A DNA stretch of 63,434 nucleotides from Intoshia linei. Taxonomy: Eukaryota > Orthonectida > Rhopaluridae. The position numbers and the translations under genes were made by a program. Of this stretch, positions 37,001 through 47,500 are shown piece by piece. The stretch's first letter is position 1. Every line of letters begins with the position of its first letter. The DNA is taken from assembly GCA_001642005.1 (NCBI GenBank), contig LWCA01000065.1, forward strand, positions 1 through 63,434. The letters are read 5' to 3'. Below the pieces are notes generated by a model, which searched no databases, had not been told where the DNA came from, and worked only from the letters and a program-made list of their open reading frames with translations.

Positions 37001-39466
37001 TCATAATGGTGATTTTTTATTTCTACCACTTATTTGATAATAATGCACATAACCACTATAGGTGTAACCACTACTTGTTATACAACGTCAGCCCAGCTTT
37101 ATTTAACTGGTAGTCACACATATATGTAGGAATGTGGATTCGATGGGAATATTTTAAAACTTTAATTTTAAAACAGGAAACGATAGTGAACTGTTTTACA
37201 TCACTTCATGCCAAGTGTGAATAAATAATGGCATCCTTTTCATTGAGACTTTTGTATGCTATGTATGTATTAACTTCTGTCTCAATTTGATTGATGATCC
37301 CATAAAGTTTTTTCTTATTAAATTTTATTTTAAATGAGTTAATTATTCGTTGATCGAGTGATTGAAATATACTGGTAACATTTGGAGGTAAAAATATCTG
37401 ACGTCATCCAAGCTTTTGAAGACGATGTGTATGTTGAAAACTTATTGTGATTAAATTCTTTGAAACATGGTGGTTTTTTTAATTTTCCTATAATTAGAGC
37501 AGTGTTTCTCAACCCTTTTTACTGCACGGAACACTTATGAAATTTCAAAAAATCGCCACACTTAAAGGCATGATCAAAAATTTTTTTCGCATGTCGCATA
37601 TATAAAACAATTTGATTTTTAATTAAAAAATTACGCATTAATATTGAAAACATAAATTTATTTTTCCTTCTCAATGAGAAATTTTGCCTTGATATTTTTT
37701 ACAGAGATTTTTAATTCTTGGACGTGTTTTTGAGAGACATACACGAAGTTCTTCTACCGACAGTAGCTTTGCCCGCTTCTTATGCTTAATTGCTGTCAAT
37801 GCAGAAAATCCCAATTTACACAAGTAAGATATATTGGTATAGTAATAGGGTATACATTTTTTAACAAAATCATAATTTTAAAAGAATATTCATGAAGTTT
37901 ATGAATGTGCTATAGTTTTATCGCGGAGTGTATATCTCAGAAATATTTTTAGCTAGTAGATAAAGACTAGTATATTTTTATTCTCTATTAACGATGCTTG
38001 AAGTGATCCCCTATAATTTTCTATGGATTACGTTAATTACTTTGGAAATGTTAATTTAATAATTGTTATTATATCATATTTTAGTGTAATAATTCATAAG
38101 AATACGAGAATTCAGAATAATAAATTTGCACCTGGAGTATTGAGGTTTATTAATTATTTTGAAATATAGTTTATATATTGGTTAATTTTGTTCGGTTTCG
38201 TTTTAATTTACTTAAATGAATCTTAAAAATAATTCCATTATACGGGTCAATTTCTCAAAAATCTCATTCCGTTAATGATAATTTTTTTATAAATAATACC
38301 AATTATATGCCTGGGTCCGTGAGATTAAAATAGTATATAGAATAATTTTGATCAACTTTTGTTTATATGAGAATTTTTAATATTTATTACAGAGTTTCTA
38401 GATGATGGAAATTTATCCCAAAGCCTAGACGGCCGCTACATTAGTATTTCAATAACCCCACTTTTATTATAATATAATAAAAAATACCATTTCAAACACT
38501 ACGGAAAAATGGAATCCTAGGTAAATATCCTTTTTTCCAATATTATTTTGAAGTCCGATTTTATTAAATCTGATGAGAAACAATTTGTATGGCATGGCAA
38601 ACATGGCAATGTATGTATCAACATCTTGATGGCGGTATAATTAACTCGACTATCCTTACTAAATAAGTGAACAAACTGTGACCTGTGACGATATCTTGCA
38701 GTATTTCCAATATTTATTAAATTTTGTAAATTTTTGATTTGATATGTACTAATTTAAAATATTGTAGTGATAATCTTCGAAATGCTCTTGGGTTAAAAAA
38801 AAATGAAATTCCTCCATATGTTTTCATTATGCGAAATGTTGGATACCCTCCCGGATATTTATTGGATGGCAAAAGGAAAGAGGTTGGGTCTCTACTTATT
38901 TATGGTACTTTAATATTTTAGCCATTTTGAAATAATTAGTATATACTCACTTTTATATTTTAGGAAATGAAGATACCGATTCAAAAGAAACAAAAATCTC
39001 AAAATATGGAGATCAACGGATTTCAAATGAGATTAGATTGGAAGATTTACCACCAGAACACGTTATACATTATCCTGGTTTCAATTCTGCTAAATCTGAT
39101 GTTGGTGGAGTAATTTTTGGTTGATATACATTTTACTTTGTTAATTAGAGATCTGGAATTATTGCTGAAAAATGTAGTATTTCAGAGTTCGACACAAGTT
39201 TTAAATCTACTGAGACACGATCTACATCAAACCCAACTAATAGCTTGGATGACAAAAAATACAGTATTGGAGAATCAATTTCATTTACTGACGCCACAGT
39301 TATACCGGAATGCGAGGATAAATCTGAATTTTCTAATGTTCCAACAATTCTAGAAATGCGGGAAGGTATTGCTGAATTTGAATATTCTGAAGAAGCTGTC
39401 AGTGTTGGTAGTTTTAAAAAATTGAAGGATATGATTCGTAATATACGGAAAAAAGTCACAAAATGA
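34081..39466 (+). CDS. ZCCHC8: ZCCHC8, zinc-knuckle scaffold of the nuclear exosome targeting complex
   Basis: ZCCHC8 bridges the helicase MTR4 and RBM7 in the NEXT complex that feeds nuclear RNAs to the exosome. Twelve phase-consistent exons: 34081-34226, 34306-34416, 34454-34516, 34557-34620, 34669-34689 (21 nt), 34737-34807, 35524-35598, 36412-36519, 38085-38144, 38768-38904, 38964-39109, 39149-39466. Total 1320 nt, 439 residues (human 707). Exon 8 encodes the knuckle CFNCDGPHHLAKCP; exons 9-10 the PSP domain (FAPGVLSDNLRNALGL, PPYVFIMRNVGYPPGYL); exon 11 VIHYPGFN. The C terminus SFKKLKDMIRNIRKK resembles the MTR4-stimulating tail. AATAAA lies at 39483-39488. It lies 415 bp after SMG1 on the same strand. 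Exons 5 and 7 are supported mainly by phase and splice sites. Confidence 0.9.
35723..36200. mobile_element. Long-TIR MITE with TA flanks (ZCCHC8 intron 7)
   Basis: Ends read TAGGGTGTCACATTTTT and GGGGTGACACCCTA. The inverted arms are about 130-150 bp long, sharing ACACTTTT, GAAAAACTAATT and AACGCTATCTATTC with their reverse complements. A terminal TA on each side fits Tc1/mariner-type insertion. Non-coding. Its right edge abuts a hAT-type end (CAGTGGTTCTCAACCCG at 36204), which has no visible right partner. Confidence 0.65.
36877..36955 (+). other. Decayed tRNA-like sequence (possible SINE head)
   Basis: GGCTGGGTGTGACGGTTTAAGG followed 36 bases later by GTGGGTTCGAG resembles the A and B boxes of a Ser/Leu-type tRNA. 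Acceptor and T-stem pairing are broken, so this is not a functional tRNA gene. It lies in ZCCHC8 intron 8. A second B-box-like run, GGGTTCAAACC, is at 40005-40020. Confidence 0.3.
37503..37870 (-). pseudogene. ZBED5/SCAND3-like hAT transposase C-terminal relic
   Basis: The terminal repeat CAGTGTTTCTCAACCC is at 37501-37516. Reading leftward from about 37850, the minus strand encodes LGFSALTAIKHKKRAKL and then LRVCLSKTRPRIKNLCKK. This is the C-terminal dimerisation part of the BED-type hAT transposases that also gave rise to ZBED5-like genes. Only about 65 codons are recognisable. It lies in the 1.56-kb ZCCHC8 intron 8 (36520-38084). Confidence 0.65.
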
Positions 39467-41596
39467 TGTAAATTTATTGTATAATAAACTCTAGTTGTAC
39501 ATTAATATTTAATAAAATATGTAGGTTAATTTAATAATGTAACGACTATAAAACCCTAGGGTTGGTGGGTTGATTACATTAATGTTTCCACTTTTGCTTG
39601 TAATTTTTTGAGAATGAAAAAATCTTTACAAAGATTTTAATATCTAAATAATGGTGCACCTCAATTAATTCCAAAATATGCCATGTATTAATCACTGAAG
39701 ATTTAATTTGTACAGATTATTTTTCATTCCACATTTTTGCATTGTTATATAATTACAATAATCAAAAGATTTGTTTATTTCAGTCAAAACAAATTTTTTA
39801 ATCTAACCGAGATTAGATTTTCTTAATCAAGGATAGGCAATGGTGTTGCCAATTAAAAATTTTAGTTATGGTTGAAAACTCTAAATATTTTTTTAGACCA
39901 CAAAAGGGATTATTAATTATACTTTACCATATTCATCTTTTGGGTTATAACTTCGAAGGTTATAGTATATAATGTCCATGGATCTGAACAGATTGATAAT
40001 TTCGGGTTCAAACCGAGCATTTCAGTTCAAAATTTTTATTTCCCGTAACCTGGCTCCTTGGTTATGGTCCTATAATCATGACCATAATTCGCTCTAATTT
40101 TCCAATATCCAATTGTGTGTTAACATTACACATACATAAATTGTACGATATGAAACAATTGTCCCTTGTCAATAGTTATTAATAATAACTTTGCATATTA
40201 TGCATTGCAAAATAATTTTAAACTTTTAGAGAATGTCATTTGTGTGGGTTAAGAAATGAAGGAGTTACTAAACGAAGATATACCAGAAGGCCATCAGGAC
40301 TATCAGAACGTGATGATCAGCTTCGAATTAAAACAATAATTCCATAAAGGAATTTAATCTTTTAATTAATTTTAAATAAAACTATATTTTGCATATTATT
40401 ATGTTTTTGTATTTAACCCTATAATAAACCCCATTATAAAATAAATTATATATTCTATTTATATTCAAAAAAAGATTTTAGATGGATAGAGTGGGGCGTT
40501 GGTTCATTTTTTGGTTGTAAAGAGATATTTATATGACCAGTTTGGGATCCACTGAGATAAACAGTGACATATAAAAAATATATTACTAAGAAGGGGTAGA
40601 CCAAATAAGTTTGGGAACCCCTGCTTTATAGCAATAAATATATATAAAAGGTTATGAAATATTTTTTATTGTCATCTCTAACCATATAAAGTCTACATGG
40701 TTACAGTTAGTGATTATGCTCAGGAAAAATGTCGGGACAAAATTCCCGGGATTTACCGAATAAAAATTAATGAACAAATTTAAAAATAAATAATTATTCA
40801 AGTAATTCATAGCTGAGTTGATGTGTAATGACAGATTTTCAATGAGGGAATAACTAAAAGTGACTTTAATAGGGTTAAGAATAATATAATAAACAATTTT
40901 AGAATAAACGAGTTTTCAATTATAAGTAATAAATTTAATTCATTTACATTACTAGTTGTCTGTTTGTACTTGGTACAAACAGTATATCACTGTCAGTGAT
41001 TAGATCTGCTGAAGGCCACATTTTTAATTTTTCTAACAAAAATAAAAGTTAATCTTACATAACACCTTAACATAATTAAAAATAAATTTTTTCTTGGACC
41101 ACATCAAATTTATAAATCATTATATTTTGTGACTTCAAAATATTCCTGTTCCTGGCCTAGATGAATAAAAAAAATTTCTTAATCAAAATTTAAATACAAA
41201 TGTACCCTAAAACTACCTACAATAATGTAGTTTTATAAATGCCCAGCTTTCTTAATTATTTTAATGATGTTTAATATTTAATAATGTATGATAATACAAA
41301 ATTAATACAAATTTAATAATATATTAATAGAACCCGATTATTTGAAATGCTTATGCGTTACGGAAATGTATTTAGCGATTTTATACATTGTAAATATAAA
41401 ACTTGCAAATCCTAAACGTTAGAGCCAAATGTTTTATATGTAAACACAATAACGAAATATTTTGTTTATACTATGATGTAATTTTGCTAAAGCTGATGTG
41501 TTAGTGCCTCTTAAAATCAAATTTTAATGGCCGACGTCAAATAATTAATATTGACTATTCGGACAATTATTGATGGTAATAAAATTAATGTTAAAT
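39467..41596. other. Spacer between ZCCHC8 and ODAD4 (convergent genes)
   Basis: Contains the unidentified exon at 40230-40347. A hAT-like right end (GTTTGGGAACCCCTG) lies at about 40600-40614. A CTCTGCCGAGGG-type repeat terminus (TACTTGGTACAAACAGTA, GATCTGCTGAAGG) is near 40945-41020. There is also a tRNA B-box-like sequence near 40010. Otherwise nothing recognised. Confidence 0.4.
40230..40347 (+). CDS. Unidentified terminal exon with a CxxC motif
   Basis: After a good acceptor (AACTTTTAG) an open frame reads ECHLCGLRNEGVTKRRYTRR followed by a 19-residue tail ending RIKTIIP and a stop. AATAAA follows at 40375-40380. The basic, non-repetitive composition, CxxC motif, splice site and poly(A) signal suggest a real last exon of a small protein. 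Upstream exons would lie between 39467 and 40229 and were not found. I do not recognise the family. It might also be a remnant. Confidence 0.4.
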
Positions 41597-44500
41597 TTAT
41601 TCCTCTACAAATGATTTCAGCGATTCAGATGTATGGGATACCGGTTTTGATGTATAACTATTTTCGCTGTCCATTTTTCTTTTTACATTAATTATAGCAC
41701 TTTCAATATTTTCAAGGCTATTTTGATCATCCAAACTAATTGCAAATTCTTTTGCTTTGTTGAATGTGTTTAAAGATTTTTCATAATTTTTTTTATGTGC
41801 TAATTACAAATTATTATTACACTGATGTAAATATTACAATGTGCTTGTGCTAGAATGATGGTTGCGCTAATTTTCCAAACATCATCCTTAGCGTTTATAG
41901 ATGCATCAATTGATTTTTCAGCGTAATCTATGCAATCATTTATTTTTCCCATTTGCATGTAACAACGACTAATTTCATGATACAACCAAGCAGCTTCAAT
42001 GTCAGATTCGATCAGAGGTATTTTTTGTTCCCATCTACATTTTTTAGGTTTATCAATATAACTAGTCAGATCTCTCAATACCGCCACTATATTCATTATT
42101 TTACTGCTATATTACTACTTATTAATGCATAGTAACTGTATGCATGATCTATTCTCAGCAACGTTATATTCTCAATACCGCCATAAATATCGAAATACCA
42201 AAATAACCGTATTGAATGGTCTGACTGTAAATATCTTTTAACGATTTAGTTGTTCTCAACAATGCTGAAAATACGAGACCCATATTCAGGACCGCCATAA
42301 AAAAATTTTTAATGGGCCTCATTTCTCATAAATAATCATTTAAAAAAAGATTTTTGAATATTTAAATCGTCAAGTCCAAGTGTGTGAAAAGGTAGCTAGA
42401 GAAATATGCCATCATTTGCAAAATGTTTTTGGTGGCCTCCAATATAGTAGATTCAGCTCTGGTTCCCAGCTGTCGTCGCCCAAGATTTTGAGAATTTAAA
42501 AAAAATCATTAAATATCTTAAAATAGCTAGAATTTGGATTATTTGTATTCAACTTTACCCAAAAAAAATTTAAGTTGATTAAAAGGTTAAAAAACACTAC
42601 ATTATAATGTATCAAAATTTTACATATCTACAGCTTCACTATATTTTTTCATTTTTTCATAAACTCTTCCCAAATTATCCATTGCACGTGATTTAGTTTC
42701 TTTTATTTGACTAAATTTTGATTTGTTATCTATTATCAGTGGCGGCTCGTCATAGAGGGCTGCAGCCCCTCCAGAATTTTGACCAATTTAAAAAAAAATT
42801 ATTTTACATTACAATTCAATACATAAAACTCAATTTTTAATTTCTATTGAATATTTAATATTATGGCCTGCAATGTTTGCAGCCCACGACTAGTGAATTT
42901 CAGTATTTAAAACACTGATTCCCAACCTGTGGGTATTTACCCACGAGTGGGTAATTTGATATTTTTCATGAGTAATCACGAAATTTGTTCTAAAAAAATA
43001 GAAATTTTTTTATTTTTTTGCGTGCATGCACAGTAACGTATGAAATAAATTTTTCCCATTGAGTCCTTCAGGGTCAAAAACACAATTTCCTCTTTATTTT
43101 ACTATTTTTTAAAATTAGTTTTTTAAAAAATTTTAATTAAAGAATACTATTAAAAAATTTATATGGCTTATTCTAAAAACCTGACCATCCAAAACGCAGT
43201 TAAACAATATTGCGAATAATATCAAAATACTTACTATAATATAGGTAATGTAGTAAAAAGGTTAGGAAACACTGATTTAAACACTGAAATTAACAATTTC
43301 AACAGTGTAATAGCCATATTAAAATTCAATACATGAGACATAATTTGTAATTTCTACTGACAATTTTAACGACACTGTCACTGAAGAGTTTGTGACATCA
43401 AAAAGCCATCGAATGGAATTTATACATAAATACATTTTTTTAAATAATATCTATTTTTTTTGCAGCACCACCAATTATTTTATCTACAAGCCGCCACTGT
43501 CTATTATACATAAATTTCCATTATTTACAATAGAAAAAAATTACTTTTGTTTGGAAATTTCATAATCCACTTGATGGCTTTTAAGCGCATTTTCATAATC
43601 ACCAAGTTCAAAGTGAGAATTTCCAATAAAACTGTGAATATTTGATATAATTTCGTGTCTATTCAAAACCTATGAATAAAATAAAGAGAATATAATACAA
43701 TGTAAACTCGTTAGTTGGAAATTTTTTTTTTAAAAAAGTTCAAATTGAATAAAATGTCTGACACTATATTATGCACTTACATACAGGGTTTAAGAACAAA
43801 TCAATTCTCTCAAAAATATAGAGTGATTTAAAAGTAAGAAAAGTGGGCCAAAAAACATCTCAGACGAAATCATGAATTCAAACAAAAGATTTTGCAATGC
43901 AAATTATTTATCTAAAAACTGGCCTTGCGCTTCATCTTAATTACATAGATTTCAGCCACAAATATTAATCCATTTTGAAACTTATAAAATAAGTCAAATT
44001 TGAATAGTAAATTGAATTTTCATTTAAAAAAAATGATCAAAAATATTTGGCAGTTTGTGAGGGCCGATGTTTAAATTCGCAAGTCAATTTTACTAAAACA
44101 AAAAATGGAAAATTGTCCTAATTCAAGGCAGTGATCGAAGCGAGTCAAATACAAAAATTTGAAATTTACAACACTATCATTCCATTGCTTTATTTCGTTT
44201 AGTAATTTTTTGCATAATCGTAAACTTTTGGTGTGATCGCCATTTACTTGAACTAAATTTATTTTATTAATATAAGTTAAAAAAATTCCTGAAACCCTCT
44301 TACCACGAGTTAAAATGTTACCCTTATTCAACATGTACATTGTACATACAATTACGAGGCAATGTTAAAATTTATATATGCCATAATATCTACCTCTAGG
44401 AACGTTCCGTAGAGGTAGGTAGTGAATCGGGTAAACTTATTACTTTAAAACGACATTTACATTCAAAAGTCATGTATATTCAAAATTTGTGATAAAATAT

Positions 44501-47500
44501 TAATTGTTAGTATTTTTTTTTATTTTTCAAAATTGGGGCATTTGACTATTTTGATCTCAATTTCTGAGAATAAAATAAGTTTTTGGAATATGACTATTTA
44601 AAAATAAAAAGTTATTATTTTATAAAAAATAAATTCTGTGATATATTTTAAAATCGCAACATCAAAAAAGTGCATTTTCACGATCAAAACCTTAGATTAC
44701 CCTTTTTTTAAAAAATTTAAATTAAGTTCTAAGTGAGTGGTTCCCACAATTTTTTTACGGCTTAATAAATAATATAATAATAAATTATAAAATTTTAAAT
44801 TTTTGATAAAAAACGTCATAAATTGACTTTTAATTAGTTGAAATTTTTCACGGACCGGCATTTGGGAAACGCTGATCTAAGTAACTAAACAAGGAAATAA
44901 AAATTAATTTACAAAGCATATAAATCACACGTTTTCGCATACAATTTACATTTGTGAACAATAAAACTTAAAATGCTGAGCTGTAAAATTCAAATGTAAT
45001 ACATGTTTTTGAACACGCCCATTACTCAGATTTGAATAAATTTGATTTTATTGAAAATTTTGAGTACTCATATCTATCATGTCATATACATTGGAGTCTA
45101 AGAGGTAATCTAAAATTTAGTTCAACGTAAAATTAATTTTTAAATATCCGCCCTCGGCAGAGAAAGCTGGTTTTATATATGTAAGTAAATAATTATTATA
45201 AATAGAGTACCGTTATTTTTGTTAATTTTTTATCAACCCAAACTTTAATACAAATACATGTATGTTTCTATCAACTTAAAAAAAATTTGTTGACAAAATT
45301 GTTAAATTGAATATTTTTACTTACATTGTTAGTGAATTAACTAAAATTAAATTAATTGAAATTTACATTCATCAATCTCCTCCATTGTTTTAAGGACATA
45401 TTTGGAACAATCTTCTTGTGAAATTTCCTTTTTCTCTCCACTACGAGGATCTATAGTTTTTTTACGTCTCGAATACATTGGCTCTTGTTCTTGCCAAAAT
45501 AATGATCGTGAATCCAAATATTCCAAACAATTGTCAGCCATTTTTTTAATGTTTTTGTTATTCTCTATTAATAAGCCCGTGTAAATAAAATTGAGATAAT
45601 TACTTGAAGTGCATGATAGTTCATCTAAAAATAACATATCTTCATATAATTGTCCCAACATTTGTTTCATGGTTTTCCCGTCTTTGCGGTCAATTGTGTA
45701 TTTTTCCTCGTTAGTCGTGCGTGCACTAGATTGTCTCATGACAGTTTTTTCTTTTTTGACCTTCTTTCTCTACATATTAAATTAACGTATACAAATCAGT
45801 AGTTTATGAATATTATACTCTCCTATTTTCCGTGTCTTATCATATTTATTAGTTTTTCTCAAATGGAGACTCGCGACGAAAATTAACTGAAAAATAAATT
45901 TTTTTATTGGAATTGGTATTTTTAGTGATTATTATTTTGATAAAAATGATCGTTTTAACTTTTTCTAAATTATATTTCATACCTTTTCAAAGTTAAAATG
46001 ACCCCAAAAACACATTTTTTATTTTTGGTCTCGATTTAATATCTTGACAGGTCAATAAAATCTACTTTAAATAATAAAATAATATAGGGGTCGGTTCGTA
46101 TGAAAGTTTGGGAAACCCGGATATAAATGATACATAAAACAATTGGTACTATCAAGTTTTCCATACTTTTTTATAAATATGACTCCATAAAAATACTACT
46201 GTAGTCTTTTTTGTAATAATTAAAAAATATTAAACATAATAAATTATTTACAATGTACACTGAACTGTACATAAAATGTTAAAAAAGTTTAATGGTAAAG
46301 AATTATTTTGAGTTTGCAACAACCTACAGATTTATATAACCTTTCTTAATTTGAATTGTAATAAGGTAAAGTAAAAATACGTACCTTTTGATTCTCATAA
46401 TATTGAGTCAAATCGCCAGAATTTAAAAGTTTCACATTGGCATTTTCTAAAATCATAATTTTTTAATTATCAATTATAAATAATAGATGGAATTGTGCAT
46501 TAACTTGTGTTCAACTAAAAAAGGGGTCGCAACATTTTGCATCTCTTGGGCCCCGTTTTTGAAAATTTACACATGATAAATTTCAATTTTACTGATAGGG
46601 TTACCAAAATTAAGTTATCCTCAACCCGAATTGCTATATGAGCGAAGCTCAAAATTTGGCTGAAGCGCAGGAAAGCGTGTTATTTTTTTTTATTTAAAAA
46701 ATTTTTTGAGGCCTCTTTAACTTTGGGGTTACTTTTTCAAAAAATAATAACAGTTAACACACAATTTTTATTGCAAATTTCATAATCAATACTTTAAATT
46801 TTTCATAACAAATAGCAAATAGCACATTTCAAAATGACTTCATGATGAATACTTTAAAGAAAAAAAACAAATGACACAACACAAAAGACAAGATCAAAAT
46901 CAATTGAATTTTGTGTGTAATTCGCTTATTTATCCAATATAAATAAAATATGTCTGATCTGATAATTTGGATTGAAATAATTAAATTACCCTGAGAAATA
47001 TCACTTAACCCTGAGCCCTGAGATGAATTTGAAAACCCGAAGTCTCAGGTGGAAAATAACGCAGTCGGCAACCCTATTTATTGAAGATATACGGTTCTAG
47101 CATATTTAACAAAATAATATCCAGGGAGATCTCATAGATAGGCAAAATCTACTAGAAAAGAGTCCCCTCGTTAAGAATGGAAGTAGGAATGCTGATAGGT
47201 GTTTTGAAGGTCCAGAAATTCAGAGTTAAAATGATAAAAATGAGCCAATTATGTTAGAAATGTGTTTAAAAGTTGAAAAAATTAAAAATACAGTATACGT
47301 CCTTATTGACGGAATTGAAAATTCCGTAATTCCGTTAATATAGAATTTTCCACATAGTAACACCCTTGTTAACGGAATTTAATTTTTTTAAATAAAAAAT
47401 ATTAAATTGTCATATTTCTTGTGAGCTTTTGAATAATACATAACGAAGTAATATACACAAATCATTATCAACGGGAGTCCATGTGAACTCCTGGTGTCCA

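Noticed and set aside
39145-39459. 104-codon minus-strand frame over the last ZCCHC8 exon
   Set aside because: Antisense shadow; the plus strand has consistent splice phase and family similarity.
44101-44169. In-frame continuation of an ODAD4 exon ending in a LELGQ-like motif
   Set aside because: It seemed to match the TPR motif, but the true homologous motif (NSHFELGDY) is in the exon 43545-43669, and the donor at 44169 gives consistent phase; the extension is chance.
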